Source: Desulfatirhabdium sp040755275
Lineage (GTDB): Bacteria > Desulfobacterota > Desulfobacteria > Desulfobacterales > Desulfatirhabdiaceae
Assembly (NCBI GenBank): GCA_040755275.1
Contig: JBFMBE010000023.1
Span: 1 to 30,084, forward strand
Direction of reading: 5' to 3'
Length of the DNA stretch: 30,084 nucleotides
Every line of letters begins with the position of its first letter. Position 1 is the first letter of the stretch. Both the position numbers and the translations under genes were made by a program. Below are positions 21,225 through 30,082 of the stretch, in pieces. The notes below the pieces were generated by a model, which ran no database searches, was not told where the DNA came from, and worked only from the letters and a program-made list of their open reading frames with translations.

Positions 21225-22595
21225 ATGAAACCCGATGACATCGCGCTGATCGAACGATTGAAGGCCCGTGGGCTGGATGATGCGCAGCGGACCGTAATCG
21301 AGCGGGAAATGGAGATGATCGAAGACGGGACCAAACCGGAAGACGCCGTTAGGCAACCGGGAAAGGAGCATCCCCTTCATCGAATTCACCGCTGGGCTGA
21401 CCAGATCCTGCTGCAGGACATGCAACCATCCATGCCTTCCCCGGACATCCGGCTGCAGTCGCTCGAAGAGCTGCTGGAGCGGGATCGTCAGCGGGAGAAG
21501 GACGGTTTCCCGAAGAAAATCCGGGTCGGCAGGCTCATCAAGCCGGGCAGGGGAGGGAAGGACAAGGTCGTCGTCGTTCCCACGACCGTAGAAGAGAAAC
21601 TCATCCATGACAGCAAGCTGGACCCCAAAAGCCCGGAAGGCACGGGCGGATCGGGTGAAGGCGCGGAAGGCGAGGTCATCGGAGAAGAGCCGGTCCAGCC
21701 AAAACAGGGAGCAGGCCAGGGACCCGGGCAGGGTGAAGCCGAAAACCACGAAATCGAATCGAGCGCCTATGATCTCGGCAGGATTCTTACGGAGAAATTC
21801 GAGCTTCCGAACTTGAAGGACAAGGGAAAGAAGCGGGCTTTCAGCAAGTATGTCTATGACCTGACGGACCGGCACCGAGGGTTCGGCCAGCTCCTCGACA
21901 AGAAGGCCACCCTGAAGAAGCTGGTTCAGACGAACATTTCCCTGGGAAACATCGATCCTTCCCGACCGATCGATCCCTCGGGCCTGATGATCGGACCAAA
22001 AGACAAGATCTACCGGATCCTGTCAAAGGAGAAGGACTATGAATCGCAGGCCATGGTCTTCTTCATCCGGGACTATTCCGGTTCCATGACTGGCAAACCC
22101 ACCGAACTCGTGGTGTCGCAGCATGTACTTCTCTATGCCTGGCTGCTCTACCAGTACGAACGACAGGTCGAAACCCGGTTCATCCTGCACGACACGACGG
22201 CCAGGGAAGTGCCTGACTTCAACACCTACTACAACTCCCGGGTGGCAGGCGGAACCATGGTAGCATCGGCATACAAACTCGTCAACCAAATCGTGGAAAA
22301 GGAAAACATCGCTTCGGATTACAACATCTACGTATTCCACGGAACGGACGGCGATGACTGGGACTCCGGAGGAAAAGAAACCATACCGGCTCTTACGGCC
22401 ATGCTTGGCTACACGTCCCGGGTGGGAATCACCATCGTCAGCTCCAGCCGGACCCCTGGTGGAACGGAAGTCGAACGGTATCTGAAGGCATCGAAATTGC
22501 CGTTTGAAAAACCGGCCCTCTTGAAATACGATGTTATTGGTCCGGATGCGGATGAATCCCGGTTGATCGACGGCATCCGTAAGCTGATCGGATGA
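21225..22595 (+). CDS. DUF444 / YeaH-YhbH family VWA-domain protein
   Basis: About 456 residues. The N-terminal half holds a Gly/Glu/Gln-rich linker (about residues 140-180); the C-terminal half is a von Willebrand A-like domain with the metal-site motif RDYSGSMTG, and the family block HDTTAREV...FNTYYNSRVAGGTMVASAYKLV. DUF444 proteins are the usual genetic partner of PrkA kinases and are presumed to act with them. The start is uncertain: ATG 21225 has a strong GGGAGGG site (21211-21217), while GTG 21159 and ATG 21183 are in frame upstream without one. The usual third partner, a SpoVR/YcgB gene, is not adjacent; instead cheA follows after 33 bp. Confidence 0.9.
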   Translation: MKPDDIALIERLKARGLDDAQRTVIEREMEMIEDGTKPEDAVRQPGKEHPLHRIHRWADQILLQDMQPSMPSPDIRLQSLEELLERDRQREKDGFPKKIRVGRLIKPGRGGKDKVVVVPTTVEEKLIHDSKLDPKSPEGTGGSGEGAEGEVIGEEPVQPKQGAGQGPGQGEAENHEIESSAYDLGRILTEKFELPNLKDKGKKRAFSKYVYDLTDRHRGFGQLLDKKATLKKLVQTNISLGNIDPSRPIDPSGLMIGPKDKIYRILSKEKDYESQAMVFFIRDYSGSMTGKPTELVVSQHVLLYAWLLYQYERQVETRFILHDTTAREVPDFNTYYNSRVAGGTMVASAYKLVNQIVEKENIASDYNIYVFHGTDGDDWDSGGKETIPALTAMLGYTSRVGITIVSSSRTPGGTEVERYLKASKLPFEKPALLKYDVIGPDADESRLIDGIRKLIG

Positions 22596-22628
22596 AAGAC
22601 ATCGGTAAGGACGTAAAGGCACCGCTGC

Positions 22629-25600
22629 ATGGGACTCAATCAGGACGAACTGCTGAAGGCTTTTGTCGATGAAGCGCTCGAACACCTGTCGACGATCGAA
22701 GCCGATTTTCTCGAAATCGAAAAGAAAGGCGCCGATATCGATCCCGAACGCATCAACAAGGTGTTCCGAGCCGCCCACTCCATCAAAGGGGGAGCGGGAT
22801 TCATCGGATTGCCGAAGATTCGGGATCTGGCTCATGCCGTCGAAACGGTTTTAGGAAAATTCCGCACCAGAGTCCTATCCCCGAACCGGGAAATCGTATC
22901 CAGGCTGCTTTCGGCGACCGATCTACTCCGACGGATGATCATCGACGTAACCGTGGGTCTCGACGACGTCGACGTATCGGCATCCATAGCGGCTCTGGAA
23001 GACATCCTGGTCACCAGCTGCGGTTCCGGCACCGAGAAACAAACGACGGCAACCCGCTCGATACAACCATCGCCCCCTCCTGACGAAGAATTCCGATCCC
23101 CAGATTCAAAACCCCTTCCATCTTCCACTGAAACGATGGCATCCGCCGACCCGGAACCGGAACATCCGGATGACCCTTTCGTATACCGAATCATTTTCTA
23201 TCCGAAAACCGATCCCATTTTCAGCGAACGACCTTCGGACGAGGTTTTTGAAGAAATCGCAGGTTATGGAACGATGCTGGCGAGGCGCCCTCCGAGCAAC
23301 GCCTCCCTACCCGAAGAAACGAATGCCGGACAAATCCCATCCGATGCCGTCGAAATCGTTCTATCCTGCGTGCTCCAGCGGGAGGACCTCGCCTTGCTGC
23401 TCGAAATCGAACCCGAGCGGATCGAGCCCCTGATTGCTAAAGACATCAGCCGTATTCAACACCAAGATGCGGTGCAACCTGCATCCCCATCGATCCCACC
23501 CGATGCTACCGCTCAACGGGACCGAACACTCTTCAGCCAGCTTGCAGTCCATGCCTCCGGTTCTTCAGAAACGGACTCGCCTTTTCAAAAGCCGTCATCC
23601 TCTAGCAAGAAACCTTCCTCCGCTCCTTCACCCACTCCACCGGAATCTCTTCCGAAAATCGCTCCATCCACACCATCTGGGGCCCCGCGTTCGGAGGCAG
23701 GGACCCAAAGCATCCGGGTGCAGATCGGTGTCCTCGACTCTCTGATCAATCTCGCCGGAGAGCTCGTCCTGAGCCGAAATCAACTGCTGAAGACCCTTGC
23801 TCAGACCGACAACTCCCGACTGCAGACTCTCGCCAAACGGCTAGACCTCATCACATCCGATCTGCAGCACGTGATCCTGAAGACCCGGATGCGACCCATC
23901 GGTGATTTGTTTCATCGGTTTCCGAGGTTGGTTCGGGATATCGCCATCGATCTCGGTAAGGATGTTTCGCTCGTTCTCGAAGGAGCCGAAGTCGAACTGG
24001 ATCGAACCGTTATCGAGGCGATCAACGATCCGCTGGTACATATGCTTCGAAACGCCGTCGATCACGGCATCGAGTCTCCGGAAGTCCGAAAGGCTCTCGG
24101 AAAGCCACCCCAGGGCCGAATCCTACTTTCTGCATCCAGTCAGGGTGGTCAAGTCATTCTCGACGTCGAGGATGACGGAAAAGGCATGGATCCCGAAAGA
24201 ATCGCCCGAAGCGCCATCCAGAAAGGCTTGCTGACCGAGGAGCAGGTCCGGCTCATGAGCCGGGGCGAAAAAATGCGGCTCATCTTCTCGCCTGGACTTT
24301 CCACATCCGATGCCGTCACCCAGTGGTCGGGACGAGGGGTAGGTCTCGATGTGGTGAAGGCCAACGTCGAGCAGTTCGGCGGAAGCATCGACATCGACAC
24401 CTCACCGAATGCAGGAACCCGCTTCCGGATCAAGCTGCCACTCACCCTCGCCATTGTCGCCAGCCAGCTCGTGTGTATCGAAGGTCATCGATTCGCCGTT
24501 CCCCAGGTTCACGTGGAAGAGTTGATCCGCATACCCGCCGGCCACGTGAAACACCGGGTCGAGGTGATCGGCAATGCCGAGGTTCTGCGGCTTCGAGGCG
24601 ATCTATTGCCGCTGATCCGGCTTGCAGACCTGTTGCGAATTGAACGGACGTTTGTCGATCCGGTCACCAACCGGCGCAGACCGGATCGCAGGTGCGCCAT
24701 TGCAGACAGGCGATCGAAGCGGATCCAAACCGTCGAACATGCGAAAACAGATGAAACAACAGACAACGAATGCCCGATGGAAGAAGAGAGCAACCCATCC
24801 TTGAATCCACCGGGAATGACCATACCCCGAAAATGTTCCGACCGCCGCTACCGAGTTGCAAGCACCTTGCATATCCTCGTCCTTGCAGCCGGTGGCGCCC
24901 GTTACGGCCTCATCGTCGATACATTTCAGGATTTCGAGGAAATCGTCGTCAAGCCACTTGGAATCCATTTTCGAAACGCCCGGATGTTTTCGGGAGCTAC
25001 CATTCTGGGTGACGGATCGATCGCCCTGATCCTCGATGTCAACCAGATACCGCTCATGGGAAGGTTGCAGCAAATCGAGACGACTGAAGGCGAACGGTAT
25101 CGCAGACAGATACCGTCACATGGAAAGAATGGCACCCCTATCGATACCCCCGGGGATCCGTTGCATCTGATTGTGTTTCGAAACACCTCGGCAGAAAACG
25201 TTGCTGCACCGATCCATTCGGTCAAACGGATTCTGAGATGCAGATCCCGGGATATCCGTCGGGTTGCCGGTCAGCCGGCGATCACCCTCGAAGGAAAGGA
25301 TTTGCGGCTCATTCACCTCGATGAAGGAACGGAACGTCTTTTCGATCGTCCGGACGAACCTTGGGTTTTGGTCGTCTTCCGGGCCTTCGATAGACAGTTG
25401 GGTCTTCTGGCAAAAGGTCCCATCGATACGATCGTGACCCATCAACCCATCGACGGCATCTCCTTTCGAAAATCGGGTATCATCGGAACGATTCGGACTG
25501 CAGAGATGACGATTCTTCTGCTCGACCTGATCGATCTTGTCCAGTCCCGATATCCGGAATGGTCCTCGGATCTTTCCCGAACCCTGTCGCCTCCGGCTTC

Positions 25601-25973
25601 CGAGAAACAAGTTTTGCTGGTCGAAGATTCCGATTTCTTCCGCTCCCATGTATCCACACTGCTTCAGCAGGCCGGTTACCGGGTATGGACTGCTGCAGAC
25701 GGTCAGCAAGGCTATGAAATCCTGCAGGAGAAAGGGGATAAGATCGCTCTGGTCGTGACGGACATCGAAATGCCACGGATCAATGGCTTTGAGCTGATCC
25801 GGCTCATTCGAAGCGATGCCCGATTCAGACATCTTCCGATCGTCGCCTTGACGACTCTGGCTGACGACAGCGATCGTCAGCAGGCGAAGGAAGCCGGTGT
25901 GAGCGATTACCAGATCAAATTGGACAAAGAAAGTCTGTTGAAATCCATCGCCGACTTGCTTCATCCTGAATGA
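22629..25973 (+). CDS. cheA: Hybrid CheA histidine kinase with two CheW-like domains and a receiver
   Basis: A 1114-residue chemotaxis kinase. HPt domain 1-110 (AHSIKGGAGF, phosphoacceptor His50). A middle region (about 180-280) may be a P2-like partner-binding domain, followed by a Ser/Pro-rich linker (about 315-355). The P3 dimerisation domain begins SIRVQIGVLDSLINLAGELVLSRNQ, and the P4 ATPase has HMLRNAVDHGIE, VEDDGKGMD and GRGVGLDVV. The first CheW-like P5 domain (about 615-830) is split by a roughly 70-residue charged insert, a second divergent CheW-like domain spans about 860-985, and REC lies at about 995-1110 (LLVEDSDFF, VVTDIEMPRINGFE). In the last receiver the usual Lys motif reads QIKLDK, with Leu instead of Pro. 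It lies 33 bp after the DUF444 gene and 66 bp before the chemoreceptor gene. The fused receiver may replace a free CheY or act as a phosphate sink. Confidence 0.93.
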   Translation: MGLNQDELLKAFVDEALEHLSTIEADFLEIEKKGADIDPERINKVFRAAHSIKGGAGFIGLPKIRDLAHAVETVLGKFRTRVLSPNREIVSRLLSATDLLRRMIIDVTVGLDDVDVSASIAALEDILVTSCGSGTEKQTTATRSIQPSPPPDEEFRSPDSKPLPSSTETMASADPEPEHPDDPFVYRIIFYPKTDPIFSERPSDEVFEEIAGYGTMLARRPPSNASLPEETNAGQIPSDAVEIVLSCVLQREDLALLLEIEPERIEPLIAKDISRIQHQDAVQPASPSIPPDATAQRDRTLFSQLAVHASGSSETDSPFQKPSSSSKKPSSAPSPTPPESLPKIAPSTPSGAPRSEAGTQSIRVQIGVLDSLINLAGELVLSRNQLLKTLAQTDNSRLQTLAKRLDLITSDLQHVILKTRMRPIGDLFHRFPRLVRDIAIDLGKDVSLVLEGAEVELDRTVIEAINDPLVHMLRNAVDHGIESPEVRKALGKPPQGRILLSASSQGGQVILDVEDDGKGMDPERIARSAIQKGLLTEEQVRLMSRGEKMRLIFSPGLSTSDAVTQWSGRGVGLDVVKANVEQFGGSIDIDTSPNAGTRFRIKLPLTLAIVASQLVCIEGHRFAVPQVHVEELIRIPAGHVKHRVEVIGNAEVLRLRGDLLPLIRLADLLRIERTFVDPVTNRRRPDRRCAIADRRSKRIQTVEHAKTDETTDNECPMEEESNPSLNPPGMTIPRKCSDRRYRVASTLHILVLAAGGARYGLIVDTFQDFEEIVVKPLGIHFRNARMFSGATILGDGSIALILDVNQIPLMGRLQQIETTEGERYRRQIPSHGKNGTPIDTPGDPLHLIVFRNTSAENVAAPIHSVKRILRCRSRDIRRVAGQPAITLEGKDLRLIHLDEGTERLFDRPDEPWVLVVFRAFDRQLGLLAKGPIDTIVTHQPIDGISFRKSGIIGTIRTAEMTILLLDLIDLVQSRYPEWSSDLSRTLSPPASEKQVLLVEDSDFFRSHVSTLLQQAGYRVWTAADGQQGYEILQEKGDKIALVVTDIEMPRINGFELIRLIRSDARFRHLPIVALTTLADDSDRQQAKEAGVSDYQIKLDKESLLKSIADLLHPE

Positions 25974-26039
25974 GTCCACAAATGAGATCATACGCATGAT
26001 GTACCCCGCATCCCTATTTTTCTCGATAAGGAGAACCGA

Positions 26040-28121
26040 ATGTTTTCCAACATGAAAATGCGCGTCAAGCTTTTTGCCATTCTAATGGTCGTCGGGCTTG
26101 TCCCCTTCTTCTCGATCGGGCTGGTTTCGAAAATCATTGTTTCCCGCTCCATCCAGTCTCAGGTGAAAGAGCATCTGGTCATGATTCGGGATATCAAGAA
26201 AGCCGAAATTCAGGATTATTTCCAGAGAACCATTTCTGCCATGCGCATTTTCAGCGGTTCATCGGATGTCAAGGAACTCTTCTCCAAATTGATTGATTAC
26301 CATGACATAGCCCAGATCACCGATGGTTCCTTCATCACCGGAAACATCATGTACCAGGAAATCATCTCCGCCTATGGGGTACCCATCCTGAATTATTGGA
26401 AAGAAAGCGGATATCCGGATATCGCTGCCATCTGCGCAACCCATGGTCATGTCATGTTCACGTGCAGCCATCAGGCGGATGAAGGAACGAATTTATCCAA
26501 CGGCCCCTTCAAGAACACGGGTCTGGCCAGGCTGTGGAAGAAAGTGGTCGACACCGGTATCCCTGCCATCGAAGATTTTTCTCCCTATCCTCCGTTCGGT
26601 AACAAACCGGTCGCCTTCATCGGCTATCCGATCACGGCCAACAATGGAAACCTCATAGGAGTTCTAGCCTTCCAGCTCTCGTCTGAGTCCATCAATGCCA
26701 TCGTCAACCAGCTGACCGGTTTGGGCAGAACAGGGGAAGTCTATCTGGTGGGACCGGATCGGCTCATGCGGTCCGACTCCCGGATCAATCCCGGCCGGTT
26801 CTCGGTCAAGGCATCCTTTGCCAATCCGGAAACGGGAAAAATCGATACGGAAGCCGTCCAAAACGCGCTTTCCGGAAAAACCGGTGTCCTTCAGATCAAA
26901 GACTATGAAGGGCATTCAGTCATCAGCGCCTATGGCCCGATTCAGATCGACGGACTCAATTGGGCCATCATGGCCGAAATCGAAGCCGATGAAGCCATTG
27001 CCGTCATCCATACCCTCGACTGGGCCATGAGCCTCATTGCCCTTGCAGGTATATTGGGTGTTCTGTTGACGGCCTACTTCGTCGCTCAATCGATTACAAG
27101 ACCCCTTCACAAGAGCGCCAAATTCGCCCAGAAGATCGCCTCCGGCGATTTTTCCGAATCCCTTCCCGTCCATCGACAGGATGAGATCGGCATGGTAGCC
27201 CAGGCCCTCAATCAGATGGTCGAAGGCATTCAGAAGATGATGTCCCAACTTTCCGGAGACATCGCGACATTGTTTGCCTCATCCAAGGAGCTTTTAGACA
27301 TTGCCGGGAACCTGTCCTCCAATTCGGAGACCACATCGGCCAGAACTGCCAACGTGGCTGCCGGTGCCGAGCAGATGAGCACCAACATGAATTCTGTGGC
27401 TGCAGCAGCGGAGCAGGCATCCACCAATGTCAATATGGTGGCTGTCGCGACGGAAGAAATGACTGCCACGATCAACGAAATTGCACGCAATGCCGAAAAG
27501 GCCCGACATATCACGACACGTGCCGTAACCGATGCAGGGAAGGCCTCCCATACCGTCGATCTGCTGGGGATCTCCGCCCAGGAAATCGGAAAGGTCACCG
27601 AAACGATCGCGGATATTTCCGATCAGACCAATCTGCTTGCACTGAATGCGGCTATCGAAGCAGCCCGAGCCGGAGATGCGGGGCGGGGGTTTGCTGTCGT
27701 CGCCAACGAGATCAAGGAACTGGCCAAGCAGACGGCTGTCGCGACCGACGAGATCAAGGCCAAGATCGACGGCATTCAAACATCGACCCGCGAAACCGTG
27801 GATCAGATTCAACGTATCTCCACCATCATTTCCGACATCAATGAAATCGTCACGTCGATTGCGACGGCTGTCGAGCAGCAATCCATCACGACCAACGACA
27901 TCGCGGGCAATATCTCCCAGGCTGCCCGCGGTATTCAGGATGTGACGAGAAACGTCTCCCAGAGCTCCGGAATGGCGCAAACCATCGCTGCTGACATCAT
28001 CGAAGTCAACCTGGCGACTGAGGCTGTATCGAACAGCAGTGCTCTGGTGGTTCAGCGGGCGGAAGAACTCAAGACGCTGGCAGGCAATTTGCAGAAAATC
28101 ATCAAGGTATTTGCAAGATGA
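26040..28121 (+). CDS. Methyl-accepting chemotaxis protein with dCache sensor
   Basis: A 693-residue membrane chemoreceptor. Membrane segment 1 is at about 11-33, the periplasmic dCache domain at about 40-325 (with GRTGEVYLVGPDRLMRSDSR, typical of its membrane-distal/proximal junction), membrane segment 2 at about 330-350 and HAMP at about 352-405 (ITRPLHKSAKFAQKIASGDF... DEIGMVAQALNQM). The signalling hairpin tip lies near residue 530 (ISDQTNLLALNAAIEAAR, GFAVVANEIKELA). AAGGAGA (26028-26034) lies 5 bases before the ATG. The stop overlaps the CheW start by 4 bp (ATGA), so receptor and adaptor are made together. Neighbouring CheA, CheW and CheB imply it is the dedicated receptor of this pathway. 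No CheR-tethering pentapeptide is seen at the end (KIIKVFAR). Confidence 0.95.
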   Translation: MFSNMKMRVKLFAILMVVGLVPFFSIGLVSKIIVSRSIQSQVKEHLVMIRDIKKAEIQDYFQRTISAMRIFSGSSDVKELFSKLIDYHDIAQITDGSFITGNIMYQEIISAYGVPILNYWKESGYPDIAAICATHGHVMFTCSHQADEGTNLSNGPFKNTGLARLWKKVVDTGIPAIEDFSPYPPFGNKPVAFIGYPITANNGNLIGVLAFQLSSESINAIVNQLTGLGRTGEVYLVGPDRLMRSDSRINPGRFSVKASFANPETGKIDTEAVQNALSGKTGVLQIKDYEGHSVISAYGPIQIDGLNWAIMAEIEADEAIAVIHTLDWAMSLIALAGILGVLLTAYFVAQSITRPLHKSAKFAQKIASGDFSESLPVHRQDEIGMVAQALNQMVEGIQKMMSQLSGDIATLFASSKELLDIAGNLSSNSETTSARTANVAAGAEQMSTNMNSVAAAAEQASTNVNMVAVATEEMTATINEIARNAEKARHITTRAVTDAGKASHTVDLLGISAQEIGKVTETIADISDQTNLLALNAAIEAARAGDAGRGFAVVANEIKELAKQTAVATDEIKAKIDGIQTSTRETVDQIQRISTIISDINEIVTSIATAVEQQSITTNDIAGNISQAARGIQDVTRNVSQSSGMAQTIAADIIEVNLATEAVSNSSALVVQRAEELKTLAGNLQKIIKVFAR

Positions 28122-28576
28122 AGGGGATCGAGAAGACATTATCCCGAAGAAGCGACATCGTCACCTTTTGTGTTTCAGATCGATGGTTCGGTATTGAAAT
28201 GAACCGGGTTCAGGAAATCGCCAAGACCGTGGAAATCACTCCTGTCTGCCTGATGCCGCCACATATCGCCGGGATCGTCAACCTGAGGGGAACCATCATC
28301 ACCGTCATCGACATGGCCTCTTTGTTGATGGAATCGTTGAACGAGGATCACCCCAACCGATTCATGATCATCGTACAGGAATCGAACGAACGGGTGGGTT
28401 TCTTGGTTCATCAGGTGGGGGATGTCATCAAAATGGATGATTCGGCAACATTTCATCCACCTGCCAATCTGATGGAACAATGGCGGGATGTTCTCGTCGG
28501 TGTCGTTCAACAGAAGGGGCAACTGATCGGTGTTCTCGATGTGGATCGCTTGATGCAGGCGTCGATGGTTCAGTAA
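28118..28576 (+). CDS. cheW: CheW adaptor protein
   Basis: A 152-residue single CheW domain that links chemoreceptors to CheA. Characteristic blocks are FGIEMNRVQEIAK, PPHIAGIVNLRGTIITVIDM and VGFLVHQVGDVI. It starts within the stop of the receptor gene (ATGA overlap), which implies translational coupling and stoichiometric synthesis. Confidence 0.95.
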   Translation: MKGIEKTLSRRSDIVTFCVSDRWFGIEMNRVQEIAKTVEITPVCLMPPHIAGIVNLRGTIITVIDMASLLMESLNEDHPNRFMIIVQESNERVGFLVHQVGDVIKMDDSATFHPPANLMEQWRDVLVGVVQQKGQLIGVLDVDRLMQASMVQ

Positions 28577-28788
28577 GTGTGGTGTTCTTGCAAAAAAACT
28601 CGGGAAACAGCCGGCCCCGTCACCCGCGCGATAGCGGGCATCGAGGCAGGAACATCTGCTGAATCTCCGTTTTCGGGTAGATGACGGTCCGGGGTAAATC
28701 GCATTTGGCCAAAACCGCCTCTCGCATCTTGATTTTCATGATCATGGGGTGTCTTCCGCTTTTCTTTTGACTTCTGTCTGTTGACTGC
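28577..28788. other. Intergenic region between cheW and cheB
   Basis: A gap of 212 bp in an otherwise tight operon. It holds a weak stem CCCGC-GCGATA-GCGGG near 28622-28637 and a minus-strand open frame of 41 codons (28620-28745) with a GGAAGA upstream. No clear sigma-70 or sigma-54 promoter for cheB is seen, and cheB itself has no obvious ribosome-binding site. Confidence 0.4.
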
Positions 28789-29853
28789 ATGAACCAGATA
28801 CCCATTAACATTCTCATCGTCGATGACAGCGCGATGTACCGCAGAATCGTTCAGGACATTCTGTCCGAATACGAGGATGTGGTGGTCGTGGCAACGGCGG
28901 AAAACGGCCTCAAGGCCATCGAAGCCGTTAAGGCCTATCGGCCGGATATGGTCGTCCTCGACATCGACATGCCGGAAATGGACGGGATGGCCGTCTTGCG
29001 GGTTCTTCGGAAACAGTACGGACATGTTGTTCCAGTTATGTTCAGTGCCCATACCTTCGAAGGAGCCCAGCTGACCGTCGAAGCCCTTCAGCAGGGTGCC
29101 TTCGACTTCATTCCAAAGCCTTCTTCCGGCACACTCTGGACCAATCGTTCGCTGCTGAAGAGCCGCATGGACAGCATCATCGAAGCAGTCAAGCGCATCA
29201 AACGCATTCGCATCAACACGGAAAAAAAGCCTTCACTTTTTCCAAATATAATGCCGATTCTGAACGAACAAAGGAAATCCAGAGTCGTCGGTATCGGTGT
29301 TTCAACGGGAGGCCCGCAGGCGCTTCTGGAGGTCATTCCCAAGTTGCCGACAGACATCGATGTTCCGGTGATGATCGTCCAACACATGCCGGCCGTCTTT
29401 ACGGCCGTCATGGCACAAAAACTCGACAGTGTCAGCCGGATCCGTGTCAAGGAGGCCGAGGATGCCGAGCCGCTGAAACCATCGACAGCCTATATCGCAC
29501 CGGGTGGGAAACACATGACTGTGGAGCCGATCCCCCGGCTACGTTCTTCCTGGCTCGTTCGAATCACGGACGACCCCCCGGAAAACAACTGCAAACCCTC
29601 AGCGGATGTTCTGTTTCGATCTCTGGCGGAACATTTCGGATCTCAGGCAACCGGTGTCATCATGACCGGTATGGGAGCGGACGGTGTCGCAGGGCTCAAA
29701 CGGATGAAGGAGGAGGGTGCGACCATCATCGCTCAGGACGAAGCGAGCTGTGCGGTTTTTGGAATGCCCAGAAAGGCCATCGAAGCCAACATCGTCGACA
29801 TCGTCGCACCGCTCGAAACCCTTGCAGCCCATATCCTGCGCACCATTCGGTAA
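28789..29853 (+). CDS. cheB: CheB protein-glutamate methylesterase
   Basis: A 354-residue chemotaxis adaptation enzyme that removes methyl groups from chemoreceptor glutamates and deamidates glutamines. Receiver domain at 1-125 with LIVDDSAMYRR and phosphoacceptor Asp58 (VVLDIDMPEMDG). A linker to about 160 leads into the esterase domain with the catalytic triad visible: Ser172 (GVSTGGPQ), His199 (VQHMP) and Asp298 (MGADG). The start at 28789 begins seven residues before the receiver fold. It should be phosphorylated by the CheA encoded upstream. Its opposing methyltransferase, CheR, is not in the window. Confidence 0.95.
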   Translation: MNQIPINILIVDDSAMYRRIVQDILSEYEDVVVVATAENGLKAIEAVKAYRPDMVVLDIDMPEMDGMAVLRVLRKQYGHVVPVMFSAHTFEGAQLTVEALQQGAFDFIPKPSSGTLWTNRSLLKSRMDSIIEAVKRIKRIRINTEKKPSLFPNIMPILNEQRKSRVVGIGVSTGGPQALLEVIPKLPTDIDVPVMIVQHMPAVFTAVMAQKLDSVSRIRVKEAEDAEPLKPSTAYIAPGGKHMTVEPIPRLRSSWLVRITDDPPENNCKPSADVLFRSLAEHFGSQATGVIMTGMGADGVAGLKRMKEEGATIIAQDEASCAVFGMPRKAIEANIVDIVAPLETLAAHILRTIR

Positions 29854-29866
29854 TATGGATATTTCT

Positions 29867-29944
29867 AGCGGAGTCGCAAAAAATCAGGCCCTCTCATTTG
29901 ACCCGCAGGAAGGCGGGTGGTTAGCGACTTTTTGCGACTCCATC
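29867..29944 (+). mobile_element. Short relative of the palindromic element, copy F (78 bp)
   Basis: Begins AGCGGAGTCGCAAAAAATC and ends GACTTTTTGCGACTCCATC, inverted repeats with few mismatches. The inside holds CAGGCCCTCTC and a perfect hairpin ACCCGC-AGGAAG-GCGGGT, as in copy E. The flanks are ATTTCT (29861-29866) and ATATCT (29945-29950), a 5-of-6 match. It starts 13 bp after the cheB stop; as RNA it would fold into a long stem and may also end the transcript. Confidence 0.7.
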
Positions 29945-29950
29945 ATATCT

Positions 29951-29970
29951 GATGGACTCGCAAAAAGTCG
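29951..29970 (+). repeat. Solitary element end, copy G
   Basis: GATGGACTCGCAAAAAGTCG is a left terminal sequence of the family with no matching right end before the window stops. It is separated from copy F by exactly 6 bp (ATATCT), as copy E is from copy D. The DNA beyond it becomes very AT-rich. Confidence 0.55.
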
Positions 29971-30015
29971 AAATACTAACTCATTGAAAAAACTATATGG
30001 TAATAATTAATTATG

Positions 30016-30044
30016 TTGACATCTATCTAATCAAATTATATATT
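30016..30044 (+). promoter_or_regulatory. Near-consensus sigma-70 promoter
   Basis: TTGACA (30016-30021, 6 of 6) and TATATT (30039-30044, 5 of 6) are separated by exactly 17 bases. The predicted start point is near 30051. CTATCTAA (30023-30030) inside the spacer is the inverted copy of TTAGATAG at 30065-30072, a possible operator pair or leader structure. Confidence 0.65.
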
Positions 30045-30045
30045 C

Positions 30046-30082
30046 TGGCTATATTCTAAAGCTATTAGATAGGATATAGCCA
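30046..30082 (+). promoter_or_regulatory. Hairpin leader before the edge ATG
   Basis: TGGCTATA (30046-30053) pairs perfectly with TATAGCCA (30075-30082); inside it TCTAA (30055-30059) pairs with TTAGA (30065-30069). The GGA that could serve as ribosome-binding site (30072-30074) falls in the bulge between the two stems, and the last paired base is the A of the ATG. It could be a DNA operator or a translation-control hairpin. Confidence 0.45.
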
